64,000 nt of DNA from Austropuccinia psidii (Eukaryota > Basidiomycota > Pucciniomycetes > Pucciniales > Sphaerophragmiaceae). The position numbers and the translations under genes are program-made. Shown in pieces: positions 11,441 to 23,384 of the stretch. Numbering within the stretch: position 1 is the stretch's first letter; every line of letters starts with the position of its first letter. The DNA is taken from positions 35,640,409 through 35,704,408 of the forward strand of contig JALGQZ010000009.1 in the NCBI GenBank assembly GCA_023105745.1, read 5' to 3'. The notes under the pieces are model-generated. The model did not search any database, was not told where the DNA came from, and saw only the letters and a list, made by a program, of their open reading frames with translations.

Positions 11441-12939
11441 TGTGGTATTCCATACCTTAGTGGCCCAGTTTCAAGTGGAATTTCATTTATAGGACTATAA
11501 TTTGAAGACTGAAGAAAGAAAAAATCAATAATTAATCAATCATAATAGAGGAATTCAGCAATAAAATGGATTTAAATTAATCAATATGTATAACTCCATA
11601 AGGAAATACTGGAAGAATGGTCCATTTGATTACAAGAATAACAATAAAATAAGCAAAAGAAAAAGACAGCCTAGCAAGAATGTTAAATTTACCAGTGAGA
11701 GGGGTAGTGTAACACTCAAGTTACCCAGGCACTGCTCAACCTTTGGATTACTCAGCAATTTAGTTTTTAAACTGAGGCCACTTGAATAAGGAATAAATTA
11801 AAACTGTATCAATCAACAGTCACAAGACAGAAAGAAAAATAAATCAATCAATTTATGCAAGGAAAATCCATCAAAAACCTTAAATTACCCACCAAATCTG
11901 TGGAAATACAAGCACAGCCACCTGATAAGCCAGTAAAGCGAAATTAAAAACAGAATTAAGTTAGATAAAGAAAAGGAAAAACTCATACAGGACAAATATA
12001 ATCCCCACAATACACAGAATTCTCCACCTAAAGTTCAAACAGCGCAACAAACCAAACATATGGTGCAATATCTTGATCAAATGACACCATCTCAAAATTC
12101 CTCACCAGCAAAAACAGCTCAGATTACATAATCATACATATTAATGGTGGAACCAACCAAGCAAATGATATCTCACCACAATAAAAAATTATCCCAGCCA
12201 AAAGAAATGAAAAATTCCAAGTCCCTTGTTTTTGAGTGCTTCTATGGAAGGCCCAAAGAATATAAATAGAGGTCCTCTCTTCCTCATTTTTTCCTCTTTT
12301 CCCCATGAATCCAATTAGTTATATACCAAGAAGGAGAATAACTATTCATCCCTTACTAGTAGGTTAATATAGTTATTCTATTAAAGTATTATAGAATTAT
12401 AACCTACCCTTATATTATATTATATCATTTATATATTTATCAAAAATCCACTCTATATTGAACAATATCTTACCAATAAATTATTAAAGGTCTTATGATT
12501 ATATTATATTAACAATTACCCTCTCAAACCATCAACTATTATAACATATATAACATTAAATTGAGCTTACCCCTTAAAATATATATTATTACTATTATAT
12601 TAAATCAACCTCTTATACTATTAAGGTCTTACCCTTGAAATCATCTTATATTATTATTTGGAAATTATATTTTATACTATTTTAAATTATAAGTTACTTA
12701 TCTGATTATTGGATAGGTCTGATAGATACTGCTAAAAAGTCTTCTCTAGTTGTAAAGCCACAATCTTAAATATTGATTTGTGAGCTCTGTAGGGAGATTG
12801 TTTAGTATATTCAGAGGGGCAGCTAAAACACCATTAGCACCCTTGGTTACAGGATTATTTCAGCAATTCAAAACTGTTTACCTGTGATTTCCCCCTCAAG
12901 GACTGCCTTATCCAATCCCACACTAAAAGGAGTTCCACA
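11441..12939 (+). repeat. 3' LTR of E1, 1499 bp
   Basis: It begins TGTGGTATTCC just after the polypurine tract and ends ...AGTTCCACA, giving TG...CA termini. It matches the 5' LTR apart from about 366 bp of net length difference, caused by one insertion in the 5' copy and one deletion here at about 12400. Length and termini are typical of a fungal LTR element. Confidence 0.88.
12261..12270 (+). promoter_or_regulatory. TATA box in the E1 3' LTR
   Basis: TATAAATAGA is followed by a pyrimidine-rich stretch (CCTCTCTTCCTC), as expected for the U3/R promoter. In the 5' LTR the equivalent is ATAAAAATAGA. Confidence 0.55.
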
Positions 12940-13119
12940 ACGGTGGACCTGAATTAATCAAGCATTATAAATGAGATATTTAAAAGAAATAGTAGTGCAC
13001 TGAAAATAAGTAATTACCTCATTAGTTTCTTTTTATGGTCTTGAACCTAATAAATAGTGAAAAATAATTTCCTTCAATTAGATTTCTCTTCCAAAAGATT
13101 GAATGGTTCCATATCATAC
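12940..13119. other. Short spacer between E1 and a T1 LTR
   Basis: 180 bp of AT-rich sequence with no ORF or motif that I recognise. It is the flank into which E1 or the T1 LTR inserted. Confidence 0.5.
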
Positions 13120-14456
13120 TGTGAGCCTTTGAGATATTACCACATACCCAATAAGGTCACAAGAAAGACTCAGAATAATTATACCTTTAAGATAATTATA
13201 CTAATATTACTTAGAATAATTATACATTAAAAATAATTACTTAAAAAATACAAAAAATACCATAAATTGGTACAAAAATTGGTTTCACTTAAAAGCCAAT
13301 GAATCAACATGTGAAATAAACTATACCATTGGATTCCCCATGGTAAAACACACATATACCATTTTTATGGCATATCTGTTAAGTCAATATTTAATGAATT
13401 ATAAGGTATAATGCCTTATAAAAACCATAAAACCTTGTTTATCTCAAGAACTAATGAAACAACATGTGAAATAAATTGTACCATTGAATTCCCCACGAAA
13501 GGCCACACATAAAAAAATTAATGAGATAAATTCCAATGTTAATACGTAAGGAATTAACCTGAATATATGCACTTTTGTGGTCAATGCATATATTCCAGTA
13601 TCATAGCTAATATCTCTTAAACCATACATGATAGAGTGACGAACCAAAAATAAAGTTACCACTTAATTACTGTAAGAACACAGATATGAACTTTATTTTA
13701 CAAATTATAAACAAGTTTAAAACCTATGATGAAATATTGATAAAAATCAACAGAGCTGTTGACCACTTTGTTTTGAAAGTGGTCCAAAATTAAAAAAATG
13801 TATACAGTTGGTTTCTACTAGTTCATTCGTGAAGAATTATGTAGTTTTCATTATTAAATTCAGGGTACAACCCCCTGAAATCAAGGTTTGAAGTTTAAAA
13901 TATTGGATTTCGACAGAAAAGATGAGTTACAAGAAAAATCATCAAAATTAGAGTTTTGATGATGTAATGAAAAGCTCTTGGAAGCATGATAAGGTTATGT
14001 CAGGCTATCAGAATTCACTCTCTGAATTACTGTAGCGTGTAAAACTTGAAAGGTATTAAGGATCAAAGTTTGAGCTTAATTTGAGCAGTTATGATCACTT
14101 ACTGTAACCTTAAATTAAGTTTAACAGTCATATGAGTGAGAAAATTGGTGAATACTATTAGTTTATGATTAAAAATAATAAAATCCACGAAATTTGGGGT
14201 TCTGCCAAGTCTCTGATGTCATCAACGTTAGAGTTATAGTGATAACTCTAAATAATGGTGCAATAATGATGTAATATGGTTTGATCATGATGTAATTGTC
14301 TCCAAACCTTAAAATATTGATCACTTCCAGTGGATATGATCAGTACACGTCTACTAGAAGCCTGTTGGACTCTAGGAGGGAGGTAATTACTATAAATAGA
14401 GCTCTTTTTACTCTATTTTCCCCTCAGACGCATCAAAAACATTAAATAAATACAAT
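13120..14456 (+). repeat. T1-group LTR copy A, 5' part (split by E2)
   Basis: It starts TGTGAGCCTTTGAGATAT and matches the T1 copies at 61635-63601 (same strand) and 35907-37933 (inverted). It is interrupted at 14456 by E2 and resumes at 21991, so the LTR is about 2030 bp once E2 is removed. ACAAT at 14452-14456 is repeated at 21986-21990 as the E2 target duplication. I see no matching duplication around the whole LTR (CATAC on the left, GTCTG on the right) and no primer site or polypurine tract beside it. It is therefore an old or rearranged solo LTR. Confidence 0.85.
14391..14400 (+). promoter_or_regulatory. TATA box conserved in T1 LTRs
   Basis: TATAAATAGA followed by GCTCTTTTTA and a C/T-rich stretch is conserved in all three T1 copies (here, about 62846-62855, and inverted at 36654-36663). 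It probably marks the U3/R promoter. Confidence 0.65.
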
Positions 14457-15954
14457 TGTCAGGGTGAGTGTATGTAGTAGCTTAAAAATAGTAAATACAA
14501 GCTAGCACTATGACTGTGACACACAAAAAATAATTTTTATAATAGTAAACAGGTTCTACTGTAATATGATAACAGTGGTGATAAATCTATTGAGAACCTG
14601 GGTTGCAATGATTTAATATCAATTGACTGTGAAAATCACTACAATAATTAATTATTTTAATTATATCAATATAATCCTAAGAGTACTACTGGTATAAGAC
14701 AGTTTTACTACGTAAGGATGTTAATTCATGATAAGATGGGTCTTTTCCAGTGAGGAAAGACCTGCTTTTATCTCCTCTGGGGACTGTGAAAGACTGGTAG
14801 GCTCTTCACACGTCTACAGAGTGAAAATTTTCACTCTGGAGGCTGGGTTGTGGTTCTGTACCATCAATTCTGACGTCAGCATAGTCAGAATTGTGGTTTT
14901 TGGACCACAAATGATCATTCTGGATCAATACAGGGTGAAAAAACTCTTCACAGGCCACGTCAGCACCATTGTGACGTGTCCAGAGTGTCTGGATGACTAA
15001 TATTAGTCATTCTGGGCGGGTTTAAGCTTTAAAAAACCATTATTTTAAGTATCAAGCCAGTACTGGTTGGTACAGGTTTGGTACAGACCAGTATTGGTCA
15101 AAATACTTCCAACCAAGATATCTTAGTCAGTTTTTGAGATATCAAGAAACCAAGAGCACAGAATTGAAAGGCTTAATGAGCTCTTTAATTTGGTATGCTT
15201 CATGTTTACCCTTCTTTCAAATAGCAAAAGTTATAAGGGTTTTAAGTTTTTGGATGTAATTTTGTACATCAGTATGAGGCTTCAAAAACTTCCATGCCAG
15301 ATATCTTCTCCAATTTGGAAGATATCTGTATTCTGATGATACAGTTTTGTAGGGCTTGATTAGCTCTACAGTTTGGTATATTACACTGTACAGTTGTATG
15401 AGTGTATGCCAAAGATACAGGGGTTTGTTTACTTTCTTGTTTTCAAAATATCTGTATTTTTGGTTGTTAAACCTTTGAACCAAGATCTCTCTGTCAATTT
15501 GGAAGATAGAGGGGTGTAAGGTATCTCAAATTAAACCTCTCACTCAGACCTTCAATTTGGCTGTACGTTTGTACAGTTTTGTACAAGCCCTCCTACACCT
15601 TTGAGGGGTTGTTGGTGAAAAAAGGTGGTATAATGGTATCTCCTGATTTAGGAGTGCTACAGATGAATAGATGATACCATTGGATAGCTCTACCTTAGAG
15701 ATTCAAGAAAAAAACCCATTCTGGTTGGGGTCTAATGAAATATGTATAAGTTAGATTAGAGGCTAGAATAAGAGTTTTTGCTTATTTGGTCTTATCTTTG
15801 ATAGGGTGTATCTTTGTCCTTTCTTATTATATTTGAGGAGGTTTCCTCTTTATAATTTACTTGTATTGGCTATATTTGTCCAATACTCCACATACCATTA
15901 CTTATGGTATGTTGGATGTCATGCTGGTGCTCTGTTTTGAGTCACAGGTTGACA
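14457..15954 (-). repeat. E2 3' LTR (left copy), 1498 bp
   Basis: On the minus strand it begins TGTCAACCTGTGACTC and ends CACCCTGACA. It is nearly identical to 20490-21985. Short open frames inside it, on both strands, occur in both LTRs and are not genes. Confidence 0.93.
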
Positions 15955-15972
15955 TACCCTCCCTCCAAAAAA
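15955..15972 (-). other. E2 polypurine tract
   Basis: The minus strand reads TTTTTTGGAGGGAGGGTA directly before the LTR start TGTCAACC, the expected plus-strand primer position. It lies about 45 bp after the gag-protease stop codon. Confidence 0.75.
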
Positions 15973-16017
15973 GGCTCATCATTGATGAGACTCTTTTGTC
16001 CTCATGGAGGCTCTTGA

Positions 16018-18774
16018 TCATTTCAAAAAAGAATCTCTATCTGAAAAATCATCCAGCTTTACCCATTGGTCTTTTTCTGGTGGTTTATTCCTTCTTTCTG
16101 TTAAATAATCCCTATTGGAATATCTTTTTATTTGATTGGGGTTGTCAGTTTCAAAGTAGAACTTTCTTTGTTTGTCTTGCCCAATTATCAAGTAGCTCTC
16201 TAGGGAATTATGTATGCTTATGCCATAGATTCTATGGTACTCTGTAGCCATTAAAAATCCATCAAACTTAGCATTTTCAAGTACCAAAAATTCAATGTGT
16301 AATCTGAGGTTTCCCATTTTGTGTGGTATTATAATTATTTTTTGGATTATTCCAAGTGACTTCATTTTGCCTGCAGCACTTTTCAAGCTTCTTGCTTTTG
16401 TTAAAAGCATCTCTGCATTCCACATTGGAAAGTGTCTGTCCAAGTATTCTTTGGCTACTACTGAGCAATTTGCTCCTGTGTAAAAAATCAAAGGATGCTT
16501 TTTATTTTCAATGTACACATCAAGCTTTGATTTTGCTCCATGAATAAATGCCATACCAGTTTTGGGTACTTCCAAATACTCTTTAGCATCAATGGTTCTG
16601 CCACTTCTGTCTTCACCATTTTTGGGTTGAATGAGTTCTGGTTTCAAAGAGTTTCCTAGGACTGATTCTGTTTTCTCATCCTCATACTCTAATAAATATT
16701 GTTCAATAGGCTCTGATCCACTGTCTGAATCCTGTCTTAGCCCATTTCCCATGCTGTCAGAGTCAGATTTGTACTCCATGTGTTCTTCTACTGACTCTTC
16801 CTCTATTGCAAATATTTTCTTTTTTCCCTTGGGAAAATTATTTGCATAGTGGTCAGGTGATCCACAGTCTTGGCATGTGTCCCTTCTCCTTGGTGCTTCT
16901 TCACCATTAGTAGGTTTGAGGTCTTTTTCCATGAGTATCTTTTTTTTTTCTCTGCTATCATGTGACCTATAGGGTGAACTACTGCCAATTGATGTCTTTT
17001 TTCTGACATCTTGTATGACATATGCTATGTCATCAATGCTGCTTATTTTGCTGCATCTGCACTTTACTGCATGTTCTAAGTCTCCTGGAAGTTTTGTCAG
17101 AATATTATGATTTCTCATCCCTATTGTCATGTTTGGATCAATAGATTTGAGTCTTTTGGTTTGTTTAAGACACCATTCATAAGGGTCTTTTTCTGTAGAG
17201 TATCTGTCACTCTCAAAAGAGATGGTTTTTTGCCAAATCCAAGTACCATTGCTGTACTTTTGTATTATTTGGTTTCTCCACCATGGCCAGCTTTTCCTAC
17301 CATGTATCTCTTTCATTTCAGTGTACCATATATTTGCATGGCCTCTGAATGCAGTGTTGAGTCTTGTGGTGATCCAGTAGTCTGGTATCTTTGGTACATC
17401 AACAAAAAGTCCATTAATATAATCAAGAAGCTCCATATGATCATATTCTCCAATTCCTGAGAATTTAGGCCAATTTACCACATCAGGTAATTGCTTCAAT
17501 GCTTGTTTCTCAGAGTAACTGAGGTTCTCACCATCTTGGTAAATAGACTCACACCTTAACTTTGGATCCTGGGATTCAGGAGCTTGGTTTTCTGATTCTT
17601 CCTCTTTTACTTTGGTGATTGGTTTATCATCTTGAGCTGTTTGAGGGAAGAAATTATCTTCTTTTTCCTCCTTTTTATAGAGAAAATCCACTTCTTTTTC
17701 CAGGATTTCCTGTTTATATTGGATATTTCTTAAATCTCTTCTCACAGCTTGTTGTTCCTCTAGTATTGAGTTCAACTTTCTGTTTTTAGTTTCAAATTCT
17801 GCCCAAATTCTGGATAGATTTGTGTCCAAGTCTTCTATGACTTTTGCTTGGAAGGAATTTTCTTCCTTGAGTGTTTTCATTTCTGAAGTCACTTCTTTAA
17901 CATGATCATATGTCCAATCCATGAATTTACCCATGTTGGACCATGTGAAACTACTACCTCTGGAATCTGTGGTTTCAAATTTTTGAGGGGGTATTTTATC
18001 ATCAAAAGGCTTAAGCTGAGGATCAATTGATTCTGAGCTAAAACTATTGGTAGGTACAGTGTCTTTTAGGATTTGTGTTCCTCTTGGACTAATTTTATTC
18101 ATTGTTTCATCAAAGGATCTGATTCTATCTTCTCCTTCCTGAAAGAATTCTTGTTTTCTACTAGGGCTCCATGTCCTCTGCTGGAAACCACCAGGGATGA
18201 CTGGAGAGTCCTGGAAATATTGTCCTTTGGATTTCAAGTCCTGTAGCTGTTGGACTGATGTGGGAAAGAAGGAATTTCTTCTTCCATGCCATGGTGTTCC
18301 TGAATCAGATTGGGCTCTTCCATATGCCAAGAATTCTCTATGGCTTGGATTTCTGTTTGATTCCCTCTGATTCAAGTCTCTTCTGAGAGTATGAAATGGC
18401 GGTTGAGGGTCCAACTTTTCATTTCTTCCAGAATCTTGTGGCAAGTAATAAGATTGACTCATATTTTTTGCCTCATTATTCCAATTTCCTCCCATGATAC
18501 TCCCATGGTTAAGGTTTTGTTGTCCATACTCCATGTGAAAAAGTCTTTTAGGAGTACATGAATATGAGTTATTTTCCCTGCAGCTGTCCAATTTTTTTGT
18601 TGGACTGGGCTGAATTTGGTTTGAGGTGGGACTTTGAGCAGGAGTTTCCTGATAATAAGTCCTTTGTTGGTTATTTGATCCAGAAGGGGGTGGCCTTCTC
18701 CCTCTGTTTCTTCTTTGCCAGATTTCTGGCTGATTTCTTGTGTATCAAAGATCTCTGAGAAATGGAGTTGTCAT
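16018..18774 (-). pseudogene. E2 gag-protease with degenerate catalytic residues
   Basis: The likely start is ATG at 18774, but an in-frame TGA occurs nine codons later (18745-18747). The frame is then open for about 910 codons to 16018. The protein has a Q/N/S/P-rich N-terminus, a long coiled-coil segment (about 17640-17930) and a capsid-like region (about 17080-17480). A zinc knuckle (about 16836-16877) has lost its last cysteine: C-x2-C-x4-H-x4-F in CQDCGSPDHYANNF. In the retropepsin-like domain the active-site aspartate is a tyrosine (FYTGANCSVV near 16465-16485). These changes predict inactive protease and weakened nucleic-acid binding, although the LTR pair looks young. The gene ends just before the polypurine tract, with no polymerase frame after it. 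Confidence 0.82.
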
Positions 18775-20470
18775 GTTAAAAAATGACAAAAGACAAAAAT
18801 TCTGTATTTTCCAAAGTTTCTTTACCTTTAAAAGGCCCTTGGACTGATTTCTGCTTTATACTCTTTGGCAATTTGCTTGGGAGTTGGTACTGCCTCCTTG
18901 TCTTTGAGGCTGGTACAGATGAATTTCACTGTGATTTTGTCTCAAATGGAATGTATTTTTTTCCACTTGAAAGAAAATGGAGAAGGTTTTTAATTCAATT
19001 TGAATAAACAAAATTTCCAATTCCTTACTGTTATTTCTTCTGAGTTTGGTTTGAAATTTGAGTTTTAATTATTTATGATTATTATTATTTTATTTTTTAT
19101 TTTTTGAAGAAATAACAGTTTTGTTTCACTTATTTTTATAAGTAAAGTATTTAATAATAAAAGTTTATATTATTAAACTTGAATATTATTGATAAGCTAT
19201 TTATTTATTGAAATGGAAAAATCAACTGTCAATAGTTCAATTTACAATTTTTCTTTCTGTAGAGGAAAGAAAAGGGTCTATATCTTAATCATACAATAAT
19301 TTTGTTGTATGATTAAGTTTTCTTTTGTTGTTATTTGATTATTTATCAAATGAAACAAATTTCAATCAATTTCCTCCTCAGTTTAAGAAAGAACAGATTA
19401 TATTAAATAATATTGATCTTCAATATTAAAGAATTAGAATAATAATGAACTTATTATTCAAATATTTATTGCTGATTTCCCAATAAATATTTTAATTCAA
19501 ACTAAATTTTACACAAAGTGACAACAAATAATTATATTTTTATTTTAATATACTATTTTTATATGAAAATATGTTTGAAAAAATTAATAATAATTACTAA
19601 TTATTATTTTTTTTTGTAAAAATTGATAATAATGACTTATTATTATCAAAATTTATTTATTTTTTTTTTTTTTTTATTTTAAAAAAAATAATTGATGAAT
19701 TTTTCCTCAACTTGAGTAGAAATGATTCTTCTTCAATAATATTCAATTTGAATATTAAAGAATTGAAATAATAATAAAATTATTATTTAAATATTTATTG
19801 TTGGTTTACAATAAATATTATTATTTAAATTAATTTTACACAATTTGGTAAAAATTAATTATACTTTCTATTTAAATATACTATTTGTATATAGAAATAA
19901 GTTTGAGAAGTTAATAATAATTACTTATTATTATTAAAATTTATTTATTTTTTTTTATTTAAAAAAAATAATTGATGAATTTTTCCTCAACTTGAGTAGA
20001 AAGAATTCTTCTTCAATAATATTCAATTTGAATATTAAAGAATTGAAATAATAATAAAATTATTATTTAAATATTTATTGTTGGTTTACAATAAATATTA
20101 TGATTTAAATTAATTTTACACAATTTGGTAAAAATTAATTATACTTTCTATTTAAATATACTATTTGTATATAGAAATAAGTTTGAGAAGTTAATAATAA
20201 TTACTTATTATTATGAATTTTCGTGAAAATTGCAATTTAAAGCTTGGAAGAGTATAAATACTCCAAAATAAAAAAATATATTATTTAATATATTTTAATA
20301 AAATATAATATATAAAAAATATATATTATATTTTTTATAATATGAGAGATGAAAATTAGTTTAAAAGTGAAAAAAAACTCGAAATTGTACCTACTTTTAT
20401 AGTAAAAAACCTTCAAAAATAGTGAAAATGATCCAAAAATCGCCAGAATAGGTCCAGAATAGGTTAAAAC
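18775..20470. other. E2 leader, AT-rich, non-coding
   Basis: 1.7 kb between the E2 primer-binding site and gag. Apart from tandem repeats at 19681-20214 it shows only A/T-rich low-complexity sequence. Apparent plus-strand ORFs at 18558-19007 are shadows of the gag leader. Confidence 0.7.
19681..20214. repeat. Two-copy 280-bp tandem repeat in the E2 leader
   Basis: 19681-19940 recurs at 19961-20214 with constant offset 280 and only a few mismatches. Each unit begins AATAATTGATGAATTTTTCC and ends with TTAATAATAATTACTTATTA. A more diverged third copy starts about 310 bp upstream near 19365. Confidence 0.85.
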
Positions 20471-20489
20471 AACGGCCAGGCCCCCAAAA
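20471..20489 (-). other. E2 primer-binding site
   Basis: The minus strand reads TTTTGGGGGCCTGGCCGTT immediately after the LTR end CTGACA. The TGG start is compatible with a tRNA 3' CCA. The 17-nt core TTTGGGGGCCTGGCCGT also follows the T1 LTR at 63601. Confidence 0.7.
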
Positions 20490-21985
20490 TGTCAGGGTGA
20501 GTCTATGTAGTAGCTTAAAAATAATAAATACAAGCTAGCACTATGACTGTGACACAAAAAATAATTTTTATAATAGTAAACAGGTTCTACTGTAATATGA
20601 TAACAGTGGTGATGAATCTATTGAGAACCTGGGTTGCAATGATTTAATATCAATTGACTGTGAAAATCACTACAATAATCAATTATTTTAATTATATCAA
20701 TATAATCCTAAGAGTACTACTGGTATAAGACAGTTTTACTACGTAAGGATGTTAATTCATGATAAGATGGGTCTTTTCCAGTGAGGAAAGACCTGCTTTT
20801 ATCTCCTCTGGGGACTGTGAAAGACTGGTAGGCTCTTCACACGTCTACAGAGTGAAAATTTTCACTCTGGAGGCTGGGTTGTGGTTCTGTACCCTCAATT
20901 CTGACGTCAGCATAGTCAGAATTGTGGTTTTTGGACCACAAATGATCATTCTGGATCAATACAGGGTGAAAAAACTCTTCACAGGCCACGTAAGCACCAT
21001 TGTGACGTGTCCAGAGTGTCTGGATGACTAATATTAGTCATTCTGGGCGGGTTTAAGCTTTAAACAACCATTATTTTAAGTATCAAGCCAGTACTGGTTG
21101 GTACAGGTTTGGTACAGGCCAGTATTGGTCAAAATACTTCCAACCAAGATATCTTAGTCAGTTTTTGAGATATCAAGGAACCAAGAGCACAGAATTGAAG
21201 GGATTAATGAGCTCTTCAATTTGGTATGCTTCATGTTTACCCTTCTTTCAAATAGCAAAAGTTATAAGGGTTTTAAGTTTTTGGATGTAATTTTGTACAT
21301 CAGTATGAGGCTTCAAAAACTTCCATGCCAGATATCTTCTCCAATTTGGAAGATATCTGTATTCTGATGATACAGTTTTGTAGGGCTTGATTAGCTCTAC
21401 AGTTTGGTATATTACACTGTACATTTGTATGAGTGTATGCCAAAGATACAGGGGTTTGTTTACTTTCTTGTTTTCAGAATATCTGTATTTTTGGTTGTTA
21501 AACCTTTGAACCAAGATCTCTCTGTCAATTTGGAAGATAGAGGGGTCTAAGGTATCTCAAATTAAACCTCTCACTCAGACCTTCAATTTGGCTGTACTTT
21601 TGTACAGGTTTGTACAAGCCCTCCTACACCTTTGAGGGGTTGTTGGTGAAAAAAGGTGGTATAATGGTATCTCCTGATTTAGGAGTGCTACAGATGAATA
21701 GATGATACCATTGGATAGCTCTACCTTAGAGCTTCAAGAAAAAAACCCATTCTGGTTGGGGTCTAATGAAATATGTATAAGTTAGATTAGAGGCTAGAAT
21801 AAGAGTTTTTGCTTATTTGGTCTTATCTTTGATAGGGCGTATCTTTGTCCTTTCTTATTATATTTGAGGAGGTTTCCTCTTTATAATTTACTTGTATTGG
21901 CTATATTTGTCCAATACTCCTCATACCATTACTTATGGTATGTTGGATGTCATGCTGGTGCTCTGTTTTGAGTCACAGGCTGACA
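20490..21985 (-). repeat. E2 5' LTR (right copy), 1496 bp
   Basis: Nearly identical to 14457-15954. It is flanked on the right by the target duplication ACAAT and on the left by the primer-binding site, so it is the 5' LTR of the minus-strand element. Confidence 0.93.
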
Positions 21986-21990
21986 ACAAT

Positions 21991-22683
21991 CCAAAGGTAA
22001 AATCTTTATTCTTTATATATAAAACTTTTATATTATTAAAGACCAAAGTTCATCTTTATTATAATCACCAATTTTGACGTGATTAAAACATTTGTTTAAC
22101 TGTTTTTGTTAAAAATCTCTCTAAAAACTCATTCCCACGTAAAAAATCAAGAATATTTGTACTTTTTCTATTTTTTATTGTAAATACAAGTTGTATAAGT
22201 TGTATTTACATTATTTGGCGTAAAATACTTCAAAATTATTATATTAAGTGTTAAAAGTAGGTTATTTTCTCTTATATTAATAATTTTCTCTTTATTATTC
22301 TCTTAATAATTCTTTAATTAATATAAATAGTATTTATATTAATTTATAACTTTAATATTGGTAATATTATTGTTATTAATTGTTTTTTATTAATAAAAAA
22401 CAATTTTTTACACCTTTATTATTTGTTTGTAACATTAATAAAGTGCTTTTAAATATATTAATTATTTTATATTAATATATTTATTTTATTATATTATATT
22501 TTATAATATAAATTATATTATTATATTTTATTAATAATATAATTATTTTTACGCCATAATTATAATAATTCTTTATTCTTATAATTATTTATTATCTTAT
22601 TTATTTCATTTATAAGGACATTCATAGTACAATAAGTAAAATATTAGTAATTTTTACTTATTGTTTCATAGTCAAACCTTACA
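21991..22683 (+). repeat. T1-group LTR copy A, 3' part
   Basis: Continuation of the LTR at 13120-14456 after the E2 insertion. It ends with the T1 signature: GGACATTCATAGTAC, then a 12-bp perfect stem CAATAAGTAAAA / TTTTACTTATTG, then TTTCATAG and CAAACCTTACA at 22683. A splice-donor-like AAG/GTAAAA lies near its start (about 21996-22003). Confidence 0.85.
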
Positions 22684-23384
22684 GTCTGAATCCAGGCATT
22701 TTAGTCCACCAGCTGGACCATAAGTTGTTTTTTTTGGGGGGACTTGGGAGGTGAGGTATAAGTGCTGATGAGAGATTTGTTGGTAATTGCCCAATGATGC
22801 TGTTTGAATTGGCGAAGTACACATACACATTATTGTAATCATGAGATAGTTGAATCCAATATGTGGAGGTGGCTGATGGAGGGATATGAAGAAGACAAGG
22901 TGTTACTTCACACAAGATTGTATTAATAACACCAATGCAATATAACATGATATTCAAATTATCTATGGAAGGGATATTAAAAATAATGGATCTATCCTCA
23001 ATGGGGGAAATAGGAACCTTTGATTAATGGCAGGCTTTATATATGAAATGTTGATGATGAGAGGGAATATGAAAAAACACTTTTTTTAGTGTATTTCAAA
23101 GCAGGCATTGAAATTTCACAAGCTAAAAAATCAAGAATAGGTGTGCCTTCTGTTTGCACTAACTAATTCAAAGTAAGGGATGGTTGGTGTCATCTTGATT
23201 TGAAAACCTCCTATGGATAACTAGCCTTTTTTCCAATTGTCTGGTGGTTCACATCAGCTTCTTTGAATAACACTAATATCAGGGTTGATAAACCATAGGG
23301 TGTTCTTATCACATGAGGGTTTGACTGCAGCAGATATGCTTGGACACCCCGTTAATGAAGGGTAAATTCATAGCATCTTCAAAA
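22684..23384. other. Unassigned region between T1 LTR and hairpin array
   Basis: About 700 bp of mixed composition. The minus strand has an open frame at 22679-22957 preceded by a TATA-like CATATATAAAGCC near 23040, but the product matches nothing I know and the LTR truncates it. I cannot support a gene call. Confidence 0.4.

Larger units (their letters stand above)
1..12939 (+). mobile_element. E1: large gag-protease-only LTR retrotransposon (5' end outside window)
   Basis: Two long direct repeats (1-1636 and 11441-12939) flank an internal region. Next to them are a candidate primer-binding site (1639-1656) and a polypurine tract (11424-11440), the normal order of an LTR retrotransposon on the plus strand. 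The internal region encodes a Gag-like protein with a CCHC knuckle and a retropepsin motif, plus a second in-frame ORF. I find no reverse transcriptase, RNase H or integrase motif, so the element is probably non-autonomous and depends on enzymes supplied in trans. About 229 bp of the 5' LTR lie beyond the left edge, so the target-site duplication cannot be checked. Confidence 0.85.
14457..21985 (-). mobile_element. E2: complete non-autonomous gag-protease LTR retrotransposon
   Basis: On the minus strand the order is LTR (20490-21985), primer site (20471-20489), AT-rich leader, gag-protease (16018-18774), polypurine tract (15955-15972), LTR (14457-15954). The two LTRs differ at only scattered bases. 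The 5-bp target duplication ACAAT (14452-14456 and 21986-21990) shows a single clean insertion into a T1 LTR. No reverse transcriptase, RNase H or integrase is encoded, so mobilisation must have relied on another element. A solo LTR of the same family interrupts the gene at 24570-28692. Confidence 0.92.

Noticed and set aside
14728..15000. 90-codon plus-strand frame, also at 20759-21031
   Set aside because: Duplicated only because it lies in both E2 LTRs; it is antisense to the element and has no motif.
15217..15483. 88-codon minus-strand frame repeated at 21248-21514
   Set aside because: Again an LTR-internal frame preserved by LTR identity; there is no recognisable protein feature.
13115..22688. 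Target duplication for T1 copy A
   Set aside because: Flanks CATAC and GTCTG do not match, so I do not claim one.
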